Part shown: piece by piece, positions 1 through 8,532 of the stretch
Numbering within the stretch: position 1 is the first letter of the stretch
Layout of the letters: each line of letters starts with the position of its first letter
Assembly: GCA_016217925.1 (NCBI GenBank)
Contig: JACRFK010000003.1
Location: forward strand, 335,656-376,200
Direction: 5' to 3'
DNA length: 40,545 bases
Source: Candidatus Kaiserbacteria bacterium
Lineage (GTDB): Bacteria > Patescibacteriota > Minisyncoccia > Phycocordibacterales > UBA2100
Notes under the pieces: model-generated
Databases searched by the model: none
What the model was told of the DNA's origin: nothing
What the model saw: only the letters and a program-made list of their open reading frames with translations
Made by a program: the position numbers and the translations under genes

Positions 1-2
1 AT

Positions 3-18
3 CATGCTCGCTATTCTA
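3..18 (-). promoter_or_regulatory. possible promoter and start of a gene leaving the left edge
   Basis: On the minus strand TAGAAT (plus 13-18) is followed after 7 bases by an ATG at plus 5-3, which reads out of the window. This spacing matches the -10-to-start spacing of several genes here, so it may be the beginning of the next minus-strand gene. Only one codon is visible, so the call is weak. Confidence 0.3.
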
Positions 19-84
19 CACCATCCTTGAGAAGCTACCGCTACCAGGGATTGTGGAAGTCGCCCGAAAAAGCAGGGGGTGACC

Positions 85-1533
85 TCACGGCGCAGAGAAC
101 CACCTTTTGAAAACATCCCAGAGGCGCCCGAACAGCGTTGGGTAGTCCGGGACGTTCCCCTCAAAGATGTATTCCCCCTTGTCGACCAACTGGTCTGGAC
201 CTTTCTCGACCTCTGGAATGATGGGGTTCGCGAGGATGTATGGGTCGTGGCGGATACCGGTCACCATCCAGCTCACACCCTTGCCGGAGACGCCGCCCGC
301 GATGACGAACGTGTTGTTCTTCACTTCCTGTTTGATGTAGAGGCCCGGCATCGGCGCATCAACGGGCCGCACGAAATATTGGTAGTTGCCGTTGAGAGCC
401 TCAAAGTAATTTGGCAAACGCACAGTTGCCTCGCCGTTCTTGCCGATCTTAGTCGTACCGGTGTACTCATTGAGCGCGTCGGGCGATTCGACGAATGAGT
501 GGTAGAGGAGTTTGTTCTCAGGGTCAAGCGGATGGTCAATGACGAACGTGCCTGAACCTTTGGTGAGATTGCTCGATACCGTCACGTTGCCGGTCACCGA
601 TACGGCTTTGGTGACAGTGAGATCACGGGCCGCAGATGGCAAAGACGGAGAATATGTGATGACGATGAGGCCTTGCCTGCCTGCGCCGCCCGCGCCGGGA
701 GAGCATCCGCCGAAAGCGCCGCCGCCGCCTCCTCCTCCAGCTCCATACAGCCCCCCGGTGCCGCCGTTGTAAGCGTTTTGAGTATCAGACGAAGCTCCTC
801 CCCCGCCCCCGCCTCCGGAACCATGCGTAGAATCCCATTCTGTGCCATTGCCGCCGGCTCCTCCGTTGGAGTTAGAGGTCTGTGTCCCTCCCGCACCACC
901 CGAGCCCGCGTCGCCTGAACCGCCGGGGCAGCCGCCGCCACCGCCGCAGCTGGGAGTAGTTCCAGCTCCGTTCAATCCCGCCGCCCCACCACCGCCTCCT
1001 CCTATGCCACCGGATTGTGTAGCTCCGCTTCCGCCGCTGTATTTTGTGCTTCCGACACCACTTCCAGAAGCACCTCCCGCTCCGCCGGCTCCGGATGCGC
1101 CCGCGGTCCCGGCGGTGCCGCCCTTCGCGAGCGCGCCGCCGGTAGTGCTCGTAGCCGCAGCGTTTACGTTGTTAAACCACGTGTCGCCACCGTTGGTACT
1201 GGCACCTCCCCCGGAGCCAATACTCACGTATGCCGTACCGCCGGCGGTGAGTGTGAGATTGCTTATCTTGGAGTAGCCACCGCCTCCACCGCCTCCACCT
1301 CCGCCCCACTGACCGTCCCCCGTGGCACCCCCCGCTCCTCCTCCGATGACTTCAATCGTGTTGTTGGATGAGTTCCAGTCGGAAGGGATCGCCCAAGTGG
1401 TGCCGCTGGTGAGGTAAATGGTCGTCGCAGAAGCGCCCGCCGGTAATGAGACACCTATGAGAAAGATACCGCCATACAATACCGTGCGTACACCTTTTGT
1501 CACTACCCCAGTATACGCTGCTTTGACCTGCAT
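85..1533 (-). CDS. exported glycine-rich protein with C-terminal DHPLDP domain
   Basis: About 482 residues. The track start is a TTG at 1551; I prefer the ATG at 1533 (MQVKAAYTG), 4 bases after the upstream stop. A hydrophobic segment ending near ASA looks like a signal peptide. A long glycine-rich region follows (roughly residues 40-295, with runs of eight or more Gly), beginning with a TWAIPSDWN...IEVIGGG motif typical of phage-tail-type glycine-rich domains. The last 160 residues form the DHPLDP domain (GSGTFVIDHPLDPENKLLYH), also seen in five other proteins here. Last gene of the cassette A operon. Likely a secreted or surface structural protein; the role of the conserved domain is unknown to me. 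Whether it belongs functionally with cassette A or only shares its transcript is unclear. Confidence 0.85.
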   Translation of the reverse strand: MQVKAAYTGVVTKGVRTVLYGGIFLIGVSLPAGASATTIYLTSGTTWAIPSDWNSSNNTIEVIGGGAGGATGDGQWGGGGGGGGGGYSKISNLTLTAGGTAYVSIGSGGGASTNGGDTWFNNVNAAATSTTGGALAKGGTAGTAGASGAGGAGGASGSGVGSTKYSGGSGATQSGGIGGGGGGAAGLNGAGTTPSCGGGGGCPGGSGDAGSGGAGGTQTSNSNGGAGGNGTEWDSTHGSGGGGGGGASSDTQNAYNGGTGGLYGAGGGGGGGAFGGCSPGAGGAGRQGLIVITYSPSLPSAARDLTVTKAVSVTGNVTVSSNLTKGSGTFVIDHPLDPENKLLYHSFVESPDALNEYTGTTKIGKNGEATVRLPNYFEALNGNYQYFVRPVDAPMPGLYIKQEVKNNTFVIAGGVSGKGVSWMVTGIRHDPYILANPIIPEVEKGPDQLVDKGEYIFEGNVPDYPTLFGRLWDVFKRWFSAP

Positions 1534-1537
1534 ACGG

Positions 1538-2635
1538 TTACTTCTCAACAATTTTCACTTCTTTTTTGCCACGTAGGAACGGCGTGGTCGAGAATTCCAC
1601 CTTAAGCGGTGCAAGAAGTCCCGTAGCGACCAATTCGGAATACGTACGAGTTGGAGTCACAAAAGCAGTTTTGGCCACCTTGTCCGCTATCTCTTGCGCG
1701 AGCGCCTCTGTCCCTGCTCCGTCACGCCGAAAAATCCTCAGAAGCACCTTCCCCTGCACTTTTCCATTCAAAACCACCTTGGACGCCTCTACCCGGTAAT
1801 CGTTATAGAGGCGCAGCGCGTCAGCCACGCGGTCCCACTCTTCCCGGCGAAGTGTGGCGCCTGAAAGCTTCACATAATCCTGCCCCCTTCGGCCTACGAT
1901 CTCAAACACCTCTTCCTTCCCACATACGCACGGCCCCGTAACGGCGCGACCGAGGTCACCCGTCCGGTAGTTCTCGATAAAAGTCGTCTCGCTCAGCGCG
2001 ACACTGACAAGAATATCTCCTACTCCCTGCTTATCAGGGTCATGAACATTCATCCCGAATCCCGCTGCCGGATGATTGTGACCGAAAGGTAAATGGCCGC
2101 ACGGCTCTTCGGAAATGCTGCCGACTTCTATTGCCCGATATACCGTCTGGAGTTTGGCATTCGGGAATGCTCTTTCCGCCGCCTGACGGAGAGCGGGCGT
2201 TACCTGTTCCCCGCCGAACACGGCCGAAGAAACCGCCGCGCGTGTTTTCGCGGGAATGTGTCCCGCAGCCCGCAGTATCATGGAACACGAACCGCGGATA
2301 CCGTCGGGAGCGTAATCCTCCATAAGAGGACCCATCTCTTCTTGGATATCGCTACCGTCGAGTGCCCATATGCGCGTGGGCACGTCCGGTTCGTCTACTA
2401 ATGCGTTCAGAAGATGCTGTAAGCGCACTCCCATCGAACCGCTGCACTGTACGCGCCTCAAAGCATTCCAATGGAGGGGTTCATGGCGCCGCACTATCAG
2501 TATCGGCTCATTCCCGCTGGTACCCGATGTGAGCCGTATCTCGTACTCTTCAGGGTGTAGAGGCGGTTTTGCGATAAAGCCGGCGACAATTCCTTTCCAT
2601 ATTTCCACTATATCTTTACGCTCAAGTATGTTCAT
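1538..2635 (-). CDS. PaaK/CapK-like adenylate-forming enzyme lacking the N-terminal part (cassette A)
   Basis: About 365 residues from the ATG at 2635, which overlaps the upstream stop as ATGA; the track start at 2644 is an alternative. It belongs to the phenylacetate-CoA ligase/CapK branch of the ANL superfamily, which activates carboxylic acids as acyl-adenylates. Visible motifs are the P-loop-like LTSGTSG near residue 35, a degenerate A5 motif (YRAIEVG where YGSSE is usual), ENYRTGDLGR, a PCVCG cysteine pair and IVGRRGQDYVKLSGATLRREE leading to the C-terminal lid. It begins just before SGTSG, so the roughly 90-residue N-terminal subdomain of full-length PaaK proteins is absent. The preceding gene encodes a protein that does have that region, so the two may form a heterodimer (inference). 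Substrate unknown. Confidence 0.85.
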   Translation of the reverse strand: MNILERKDIVEIWKGIVAGFIAKPPLHPEEYEIRLTSGTSGNEPILIVRRHEPLHWNALRRVQCSGSMGVRLQHLLNALVDEPDVPTRIWALDGSDIQEEMGPLMEDYAPDGIRGSCSMILRAAGHIPAKTRAAVSSAVFGGEQVTPALRQAAERAFPNAKLQTVYRAIEVGSISEEPCGHLPFGHNHPAAGFGMNVHDPDKQGVGDILVSVALSETTFIENYRTGDLGRAVTGPCVCGKEEVFEIVGRRGQDYVKLSGATLRREEWDRVADALRLYNDYRVEASKVVLNGKVQGKVLLRIFRRDGAGTEALAQEIADKVAKTAFVTPTRTYSELVATGLLAPLKVEFSTTPFLRGKKEVKIVEK

Positions 2636-3381
2636 ACTGTACATTCAAGGGGTTCTGCGCACTCGAATCTGTATCGGATGACGGGCGTTACAAGATCGGA
2701 CAGTTTCGTCACGAGCGCCTGACCGTTCTGCTCCACGATACAGTTTGGCATGACGCGAAAACGCGGATATGCGTCGGGTGTCGATTCCGCGAACGCGCCC
2801 ACTTCGGGTAGCGCAAGCACAAGCCGCACCGTATGCGCAAAAGCGTCGAATGTGCGGAGCGTCGGAATGTCGAACGTCGTGTCGAGAACAGATATGGTCG
2901 CGAGCTTTTCTTTGCGGCCTTCCAGATAGGACCGGAGTTTCGGGAGATTCGTCGAGTCGGTTATCAACGAATCAATGCGGAATCGCTCCGCCTCTATCGC
3001 CGCCACTTCGGGTTCCCGCTCACCCACGAGTGAGGGCATACCGTTCAGGCGGCACCACGCACCCTTCTCAAGCGACTCATGCGCATTGGACAAATACACC
3101 ATCGGGCGCTTAGACGGCACACTATAGAGCTCTTCACGGATATCGTCGGCAGCCCACTCCGAAAGAAACGGGCCGTTCGCATCCCGGATTACCTTCACCA
3201 TCGCTTTCCCGTTCTTGTACCGGCGCTTCGAGAGCGGCACACGCCTGAAATCTTCGCGCGATACCGGAGGAAGCTCCCCGAACGCCTGAGCGGTACCCCA
3301 ATGGTCCCGGTAAAATTCCGTATCATGTGCCCTCACCCTCTCAACGAATGACTGAATATCTTGGGCGGCCTTCATTTGCAT
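2632..3381 (-). CDS. degenerate PaaK-like protein, putative partner of the adenylating enzyme (cassette A)
   Basis: About 249 residues from the ATG at 3381 (MQMKAAQ); the track start at 3396 is a TTG. The beginning (EFYRDHWG, then PPVSREDFRRVPLSKRR) resembles the N-terminal part of PaaK-family enzymes, and the end (DLVTPVIRYRFE) resembles their PLIRYRTGD motif. At the SGTSG nucleotide-binding position it reads RDANGPFLSEW, and the A5 motif and C-terminal lid are missing, so it should not adenylate by itself. Paralogues lie at 12599-13294 and 19978-20703; all share an [IV][TA]D[SA] element followed by a SYL motif. It overlaps the enzyme gene by 4 bases, consistent with translational coupling and a complex. 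I infer a pseudoenzyme or regulatory subunit. Confidence 0.75.
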   Translation of the reverse strand: MQMKAAQDIQSFVERVRAHDTEFYRDHWGTAQAFGELPPVSREDFRRVPLSKRRYKNGKAMVKVIRDANGPFLSEWAADDIREELYSVPSKRPMVYLSNAHESLEKGAWCRLNGMPSLVGEREPEVAAIEAERFRIDSLITDSTNLPKLRSYLEGRKEKLATISVLDTTFDIPTLRTFDAFAHTVRLVLALPEVGAFAESTPDAYPRFRVMPNCIVEQNGQALVTKLSDLVTPVIRYRFECAEPLECTV

Positions 3382-3426
3382 ATTGTACTCACACAAAAAG
3401 GCGTGCGCGAAGTTGAGAGACCCGCG

Positions 3427-3648
3427 CTACTCCAGATATCCGTCGCATGTGACGAACAGGGTCTTGTTTGGATTACCGGAGTTCGCCTGCTGATAGGTGG
3501 GTTCGACACAGCTCGCGCCCGCCACCACTGCCCGCTCCCCACTATAGAATCGCGAAATAAATTTCTCGAAATACAGGAGCGCCGCGAGCGCGACACTGGC
3601 AACCAGTACTATCCCGAAAAAGAAGATTTTATGAAAATTGCGTACCAT
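3427..3648 (-). CDS. membrane microprotein with C-terminal LFVTCDGYLE tail (cassette A)
   Basis: About 73 residues from the ATG at 3648 (MVRNFHK); the longer track version adds an unlikely soluble leader. A positively charged start, one transmembrane helix (FFFGIVLVASVALAALLYF) and a short tail suggest an N-in, C-out topology. The tail has a cysteine (GASC) and ends NPNKTLFVTCDGYLE. Two other microproteins here (14420-14626 and 23218-23460) share one N-terminal helix, a first Cys, a 16-21 residue step and the final [LF]F[VIL][TN]C[DG]G. First gene of the minus-strand cassette A operon. No known family recognised. By analogy with DltX, whose C-terminal tail accepts an acyl group outside the membrane, this tail could be an acyl carrier; alternatively the two cysteines form a disulfide. 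Function is inferred only. Confidence 0.7.
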   Translation of the reverse strand: MVRNFHKIFFFGIVLVASVALAALLYFEKFISRFYSGERAVVAGASCVEPTYQQANSGNPNKTLFVTCDGYLE

Positions 3649-3742
3649 AGTCCGATGCGTATATGTTATCACACGTTGAATATCCCGCGCCCACACCTAC
3701 ACGAAATGTGCAGAGGCGGGGATGGGGTATAGTATGGAAATT
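3649..3742. promoter_or_regulatory. divergent promoter region of cassette A
   Basis: The two arms of cassette A start back to back here. On the plus strand TATAGT (3728-3733) lies 9 bases before an ATG at 3743, suggesting a very short leader or leaderless start. On the minus strand TGATAACAT (extended -10 form) lies about 14 bases before the ATG at 3648. No convincing -35 was seen for either. Confidence 0.4.
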
Positions 3743-5497
3743 ATGACGATGACGCGACGCGGGCCGCTCAAAAGAATCCGGGTCGTGATACTTGTTGCCG
3801 TATTGGCCGGAGCGCTTATTCCCGTAGCCGTATTTTCCAATCGCCGTGAAGCTGAAGAGATCAGATTCTTTTCGGGTGTTTTGGAAACGGCGCAGGTGGA
3901 TACGACCGTTTCCGTGCGAGGCACTCAGTACGAAGTGCGGGGTGGACGCGTCACAAAGCACGGCATACCCGCTTCCCGCAGTGCCGCATCCTCCGCACTC
4001 AGGCTTGCTTATGCACATACGCTTGCGGAGCGCTCCCCCTTGCTCGCGCTTGCGGGGACGGACACAGACCAACTTGATGCGCGGGCAGCAGACCTGGAGA
4101 AAATACAAGAGGAAGCCGCCGACATGCTCCAAGAGCTGCTCGATGCCGATGCGGAGCAACTGTCAGGCGCCCCGCTTGACCTGCAGAAAAGGGTAGAGGC
4201 GGTGGAACATGTGCGGACGGCGCTCTACCCCGTCAATTTTCTTCGCGCACTTGCGTCACTTGAGAGAGCGCGGCTTTCATTCATACGGAACGGTTCTTAT
4301 TCCGGCGAACGTGAGTACAGCGAGCGACTAATCCACACGATTGAGTCCGAACGGGCGGATGCCGCCGCCTTCCGCGTGTCGATGCTTGCCCATGTCGGCG
4401 ACGTGAAAGACATAAGCTCGTTTACTCTCTCCACGACCGTGGACGACATCAAGGGCGCGCTCAACGAAATTGTGTCCGGCGCGGAACGCTCTGCGGCTCT
4501 CGCGGAGTCCCGTGCGAGCTGCATTTCCGGTGTGATACATGCGTGTGACGCGCGGGACCTGCTTATGACGCTTCCCGGAAATGTGCGCGGGCCAAGTCCC
4601 GCACGCGAAGCGCTTGCCCTGCGAAGGGCGGACGTAATTCTCTCACTGTTACAAGACGCCGGAATTGTGTACGGCGGCGGTAGTGAAGTGGTTGAGGTCG
4701 CGTCAAGTACGTGTCTAAGTGCGGTACAGGGACCGCATTTCTTTTGGCGAATCAACCCGGAGACGCAAGTACAACCTGCACAACAGATCCGATACGTCGG
4801 GGACATCTTCTACATGCGACCGACGGGCGCATCGACGCCAGGTCTCTTTAAAGGCAAGATTCCGATCCCCCTTTCTGTCATCAACCCATTCATTTTTTAT
4901 CGCTGCAACGAGAAGGGGCGGGACGTAAGCTCAGTCGTCGCTACTTTGTATACGGCAGCCTTCGCGGAAAAGCATCCGGATATCGCCCCTCCCGCCCGGG
5001 AGGCCTTGCTCGCGCGGAAATATATCCGTGACGCCGATGCGGTGTCTTACGTTCGCGACGCCTTCCAAGACATCTCCACAGTACCGGCAGATGACCGGCG
5101 CGACCTCTATGAACTCGCGCTTATGTTCCGCAACAGGAGCGCCGGATTAGAAATAGTCGCGCATGAGGTGTCGGCGTCCATGCGCAACAAACTGGATGAC
5201 GTGAAAGCCGGTTGGAACTCCGTTCCCGACCCGCGGTTTCTCTTTGTGTCCGAAAGCGCTTTCCCGTCGTTTTTTCAAATGTACAATCCGTCTTTTAGTT
5301 ACGGGAACAGTACACTGTATAAGGGAGTACCTCTCAACAAGACGGGCTCAAACCTTGCATCATATTTTCTCTCCGGCGCTCCGCCTCCCCGTGCCGATTT
5401 CGTGACATCTATCGACAACTTCGAGCGCTTCCACGCGGGAGAGTATGACTATTTGCTGAAGGACACGAAGCATCCTTCGGCGGCGCCTACTGATTAA
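3743..5497 (+). CDS. large membrane-anchored exported protein with C-x7-C-D motif (cassette A)
   Basis: About 584 residues. Possible starts are 3722, 3734, 3743 and 3749; I chose 3743 because TATAGT at 3728-3733 looks like a -10 box that would remove the earlier starts. One N-terminal helix (VVILVAVLAGALIPVAVF) is followed by a long extracytoplasmic, mostly alpha-helical region. Conserved with the proteins at 18247 and 23546 are a small beta element (VRGTQYEVRGGRV), the motif SCISGVIHACD (Cys267 and Cys275 in track numbering), a later Cys (STCLSAVQG), FYRCNEKG and FLFVSESAFPSFF near the C-terminus. No known family recognised. The conserved cysteines suggest disulfides or a reactive site. It is convergent with the next gene, overlapping it by 11 bases. 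The cassette B homologue sits where DltD is usually encoded, so an envelope transferase or acceptor-handling role is my inference. Confidence 0.8.
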   Translation: MTMTRRGPLKRIRVVILVAVLAGALIPVAVFSNRREAEEIRFFSGVLETAQVDTTVSVRGTQYEVRGGRVTKHGIPASRSAASSALRLAYAHTLAERSPLLALAGTDTDQLDARAADLEKIQEEAADMLQELLDADAEQLSGAPLDLQKRVEAVEHVRTALYPVNFLRALASLERARLSFIRNGSYSGEREYSERLIHTIESERADAAAFRVSMLAHVGDVKDISSFTLSTTVDDIKGALNEIVSGAERSAALAESRASCISGVIHACDARDLLMTLPGNVRGPSPAREALALRRADVILSLLQDAGIVYGGGSEVVEVASSTCLSAVQGPHFFWRINPETQVQPAQQIRYVGDIFYMRPTGASTPGLFKGKIPIPLSVINPFIFYRCNEKGRDVSSVVATLYTAAFAEKHPDIAPPAREALLARKYIRDADAVSYVRDAFQDISTVPADDRRDLYELALMFRNRSAGLEIVAHEVSASMRNKLDDVKAGWNSVPDPRFLFVSESAFPSFFQMYNPSFSYGNSTLYKGVPLNKTGSNLASYFLSGAPPPRADFVTSIDNFERFHAGEYDYLLKDTKHPSAAPTD

Positions 5498-6803
5498 GAG
5501 AATCTTTGGCGGCTTGAATTGCAATCTGTGCATAGGCGGGCCGCGCGGGAAGCGGGGACGGCAGTGTCTCGGGCCAGACAATTTCGTCCTTGTGGTAGCG
5601 ACGCGCCAGAAAGACCCCGTTATTTGGCCAAATACCCGATGCGTATGCCGTAAAGGGATTGATATAGTCCCACACCAGCTCTTTTTCGGGAGTCACTTCG
5701 AAAAAGTGTCCCGCCGGACCGACGGAGACGTGTATGTTGCCGTTGCGAAGCCGCTCGGCGCCGCATACCACGGAGGAATACAATCGCGCTTTCTCAAGGG
5801 GAGATTTCCCGCCGTCGAGACTCCAGACTATTTCATCCGTGAGCGGGTTAACTTGGAGGACCCTGCTTGACACGACTTCCGAGTGAGAACTAGGGAGACG
5901 ATGCAGGCCATTATCAAACGCCATGATGTTCCCGTTTTGAAGGAACGACGGGCTATGCTGACCCAGAAACATATTCTTGGGAGACCTCCAAAGAACGGCA
6001 CCCGTTCGCTTACTCACCATGAGCAACCTTCCGGTATGCCGCATACTGAGGAGGATTGCAGACTCGCCGTCAAAAGGACTCTTCTCCACAAGGGTCGCGG
6101 AATTCGTGTGAGTCCACTCATCGCGGTACGGGAACTGGCCCATTTCATCTATGGCGGGGTCAACATGGTCTTTCGCGTGCCATTCCCAAACCGTTTCGCC
6201 CCTGTTATTTACCTCAAAGACAACATCGCTCCACAGCGGCGCATCACTCGATCTACCGGTAACGCGTGATGCGACCTCCCGCGTTTGCTCGTTGGAAAGC
6301 TTGTCCCACCCGATAAGAAGTACGTTCCCATTGGGGAGCACTTCAAAATCGTGGTGAATCTTCGGGTCTTTATACTCCCAGAGAACAGTACTATCCCAGT
6401 CCAATTTTTGGATAATGCCCGTTCTTCCGCCGCCGGGAAAACCCGACACGTCCCGCCGGTCGGGAGCAATGAGAGAAACGTACAACTCTCCGTCCCGCGT
6501 AAGCCTTGCGTTGGATGCCTGGTAGACCGTTTTCCATTTGTGAACGCACGTCCCGTACAGGTCGGACAAGTACACGGCGCCGGGCACCTCGTTGTTCTCT
6601 CTGATACTGAACGGCGCGGCGAGAATGTAACTCTCGTCGACTTTCTCTCTCATGATGACGGGGAGTTTCCCCATTTTGCTGCGGGCGGTAAGACTCGTGT
6701 CGAAATAATACTTTTCGAACAGGGCGAACAGTCCTATCGCTTCGGCGAACGTAAAAAACAACTTCAGTAATCCGATGCGGACGTATGTCAGAAACTTCTT
6801 CAT
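5487..6803 (-). CDS. arylsulfotransferase-like (ASST/PQQ-type) beta-propeller protein
   Basis: 438 residues. One N-terminal membrane helix, then blade-like repeats with motifs of the arylsulfotransferase family: KIHHDFEVLPNGNVLLIGWD, EWTHTNSATLV, LGQHSPSFLQNGNIMAFDNG and LRNGNIHVSVG. The family includes bacterial aryl-sulfate sulfotransferases and many uncharacterised propellers. Histidines typical of the central pore are present (IHHDFE, WTHTN, GQHSP), but I cannot assign catalysis. An extended -10 TGATATACT lies on the minus strand about 35 bases upstream. No sulfatase or redox partner is adjacent. Confidence 0.8.
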   Translation of the reverse strand: MKKFLTYVRIGLLKLFFTFAEAIGLFALFEKYYFDTSLTARSKMGKLPVIMREKVDESYILAAPFSIRENNEVPGAVYLSDLYGTCVHKWKTVYQASNARLTRDGELYVSLIAPDRRDVSGFPGGGRTGIIQKLDWDSTVLWEYKDPKIHHDFEVLPNGNVLLIGWDKLSNEQTREVASRVTGRSSDAPLWSDVVFEVNNRGETVWEWHAKDHVDPAIDEMGQFPYRDEWTHTNSATLVEKSPFDGESAILLSMRHTGRLLMVSKRTGAVLWRSPKNMFLGQHSPSFLQNGNIMAFDNGLHRLPSSHSEVVSSRVLQVNPLTDEIVWSLDGGKSPLEKARLYSSVVCGAERLRNGNIHVSVGPAGHFFEVTPEKELVWDYINPFTAYASGIWPNNGVFLARRYHKDEIVWPETLPSPLPARPAYAQIAIQAAKDSLNQ

Positions 6804-6837
6804 GTGTTATTACTCAACAATATTTAATGAGTGTAGT

Positions 6838-6846
6838 AGTATATCA
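6838..6846 (-). promoter_or_regulatory. extended -10 upstream of the ASST-like gene
   Basis: Reading minus, TGATATACT has the TGnTAnnnT form seen before several genes in this window. It would give a leader of about 28 bases before the ATG at 6803. No -35 was assigned. Confidence 0.4.
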
Positions 6847-6894
6847 TTCTCCCTGTCTGCACAGATTTTGCTGGTACGGGGAGAGATGTGATTC

Positions 6895-7257
6895 ATGAGC
6901 AAAAAAAAGAAACAGCCCGCAAGCCTCTTCGTCGGCCGGTGGCAACCGTTCCACAAAGGGCACAAAACCATCATCGAGACCGTGCTCAAGAAGAACAAGC
7001 CCGTCGTCGTTGCGATGCGCGACACCGAGATAAGCGACTCGAATCCGTACACCCTTAAGGAGCGCCGGGTATTTATACAGAGAGCGCTAAAGAAATACGC
7101 CAAGTTGGTAACGATTATCGTCGTTCCGGACATTGACGAAATCTGTTACGGCCGCGATGTGGGATACGCCATCCGCCGCATCGACGTCGGTGAGCGCCTC
7201 CACGCGATATCCGCCACGAAGATCCGTGAGAAACAACAGCGCGGCGTGGCAAGATAA
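6895..7257 (+). CDS. nicotinamide-nucleotide adenylyltransferase-like / cytidylyltransferase family protein
   Basis: 120 residues. The nucleotidyltransferase signature is clear: LFVGRWQPFHKGH (the HxGH-type motif) near residue 11, then AISATKIRE near residue 106, matching the ISxTxxR motif that binds phosphates. It transfers a nucleotidyl group from an NTP; NMN adenylyltransferases of the NadM type have this form, but at 120 residues this one is short and the acceptor is uncertain. A GGGGAGAG purine run 10-15 bases before the ATG may be an SD, one of few here. It stands alone between two minus-strand genes. Confidence 0.75.
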   Translation: MSKKKKQPASLFVGRWQPFHKGHKTIIETVLKKNKPVVVAMRDTEISDSNPYTLKERRVFIQRALKKYAKLVTIIVVPDIDEICYGRDVGYAIRRIDVGERLHAISATKIREKQQRGVAR

Positions 7258-7282
7258 GTAGCCGCCGTAGAGAACAGGAAGC

Positions 7283-7849
7283 TTATCTGCAGAGCGGTTC
7301 AAAGATGCATTCCCCCTTGTTCAAGAGTGCGCGCGGCCCCTTCTCCACTTCCGGAATAATGGGGTACGCGAGGACGTACGGGTCATGACGCACACCGGTC
7401 ACCATCCAACTCACCTGCCCTCCAGCTTTCCCGCCCGCAATGACAAATGAATTATTTTTGATTTTTTGTTTGATGTAGAGGCCCGGCATCGGCGCATTTA
7501 TAGGGAAGAATTGGTAGGTGAATTTTGTGTTGACTGCTCCAAAATAATCCGGTAGCCGAACCGTCGCCTCACCGTTTGCATCGAATGTCGCGATGCCATC
7601 ATATTGATTCATCGTATCGGGCGATTCGACGAACGAGTGGTAGAGGAGTTTGTTCTTCGGGTCGAGCGGATGGTCGATGACGAACGAGCCCGCGCCTTTG
7701 GAGATGGAGCCGGTGATATCGAACGTACTTTTCGCGAGCAGGTTGGCATTAACGGTCAGCGCGGCACGCGCAACGGGCGTAAGTCCCATGCCCACAATGA
7801 TACCTAGCACGACAATGACGACAGTTTTAAGTTTCATACTACTTTTCAT
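7283..7849 (-). CDS. exported DHPLDP-domain protein
   Basis: About 188 residues from the ATG at 7849 (MKSSMKLKTVV), 1 base after the upstream stop; the track's N-terminal extension is an artefact, and MKLK at 7837 is an alternative. Signal peptide ending around ARAALT. The body is one DHPLDP domain: KGAGSFVIDHPLDPKNKLLY, then ESPDTMNQYDGIATFDANGEA, an LPDYFGAVN element and a GQVSWMVTGVRHDPY motif. This domain also forms C-termini of large bacterial surface proteins; I know of no established function. It pairs in tandem with the next gene upstream. Confidence 0.85.
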   Translation of the reverse strand: MKSSMKLKTVVIVVLGIIVGMGLTPVARAALTVNANLLAKSTFDITGSISKGAGSFVIDHPLDPKNKLLYHSFVESPDTMNQYDGIATFDANGEATVRLPDYFGAVNTKFTYQFFPINAPMPGLYIKQKIKNNSFVIAGGKAGGQVSWMVTGVRHDPYVLAYPIIPEVEKGPRALLNKGECIFEPLCR

Positions 7850-7850
7850 A

Positions 7851-8438
7851 TTATTTCTGGCGCGTGCTCGTCGCATAGAGTGCGGGATGCACATACATGC
7901 TTTGGGCGTATGGGGCGCCACTTCCTTTTTGTACCTCCGGAACTATCGGATTCGCGAGGATGTACGGGTCGTGGCGGACGCCGGTCACCATCCAGCTCAC
8001 CTCACCCCGAGGCGCGCCTCCGGCTATCTCGAACAGCGGCGTACCGAACAATCCAAAAAATCGCGGCTTAACTCCGACCGATAGGTACAGGTCCGGCATC
8101 CCCTCACCGATGGGCGTCGCAAAGTAGCGAAAGTCTTTGTTGAGCGGAAGGAAATAGGACGGCAGGGATATAGTCGCCTTCCCGTTTTCGTCGAGCGTTG
8201 CGCGCCCGACGTACACGTTCTTGACCTCCGGCGACTCGACGAACGAGTGGTAGAGAAGCTTATTCTTCGGGTCGAGCGGGTGGTCGATGACGAAGCTGCC
8301 GGAACCCTTGGAGAGAGCGCTGGTAACATTCAGATCGCCATTGATGGTGACGCTCTCGTTGATCTGCAGGGCGGCATGTGCGAATTGCGGCAATGCAAAA
8401 AGTACCACCACGAAGAAAAGCGCCCGCGTCTTTAACAT
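7851..8438 (-). CDS. exported DHPLDP-domain protein
   Basis: 195 residues. Clear signal peptide (ALFFVVVLFALPQFAHA) followed by a single DHPLDP domain (KGSGSFVIDHPLDPKNKLLY, ESPEVKNVYVGRATLDENG, VSWMVTGVRHDPYILANP). Its promoter is TGCTAAAAT then 6 bases then ATG, so the mRNA is probably leaderless. First gene of a two-gene unit with 7283-7849. The C-terminal sequence (SGAPYAQSMYVHPALYATS) differs from the KGEYIFEP ending of its paralogues. Confidence 0.85.
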   Translation of the reverse strand: MLKTRALFFVVVLFALPQFAHAALQINESVTINGDLNVTSALSKGSGSFVIDHPLDPKNKLLYHSFVESPEVKNVYVGRATLDENGKATISLPSYFLPLNKDFRYFATPIGEGMPDLYLSVGVKPRFFGLFGTPLFEIAGGAPRGEVSWMVTGVRHDPYILANPIVPEVQKGSGAPYAQSMYVHPALYATSTRQK

Positions 8439-8444
8439 TGGTTT

Positions 8445-8453
8445 ATTTTAGCA
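8445..8453 (-). promoter_or_regulatory. extended -10, leaderless-type promoter
   Basis: Reading minus, TGC-TAAAAT is followed by AAACCA and then the ATG at 8438. Six bases between -10 and the start codon place transcription start at the ATG. Confidence 0.6.
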
Positions 8454-8532
8454 CTTCCCTACCCAAAAAAGATATGGCAAATGAGACGAGGGGCGTTACT
8501 TACCGTTGCCGAAAATACCACCATCAATAAAG

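Noticed and set aside
842-1276. Plus-strand Pro-rich ORF of 144 residues
   Set aside because: It is the antisense shadow of the glycine-rich gene; GGN codons read backwards as Pro.
3427-3648. Microproteins as RiPP or bacteriocin precursors
   Set aside because: They have a membrane helix in place of a soluble leader, no recognisable RiPP modification enzyme or peptidase-exporter nearby, and the tail is conserved rather than variable as core peptides usually are.
3427-3648. Ubiquitin-like activation of the CGG-type tail by the adenylating enzymes
   Set aside because: The Gly residues are not terminal, the tail is predicted outside the membrane, and the enzymes are PaaK-like rather than E1/ThiF-like.
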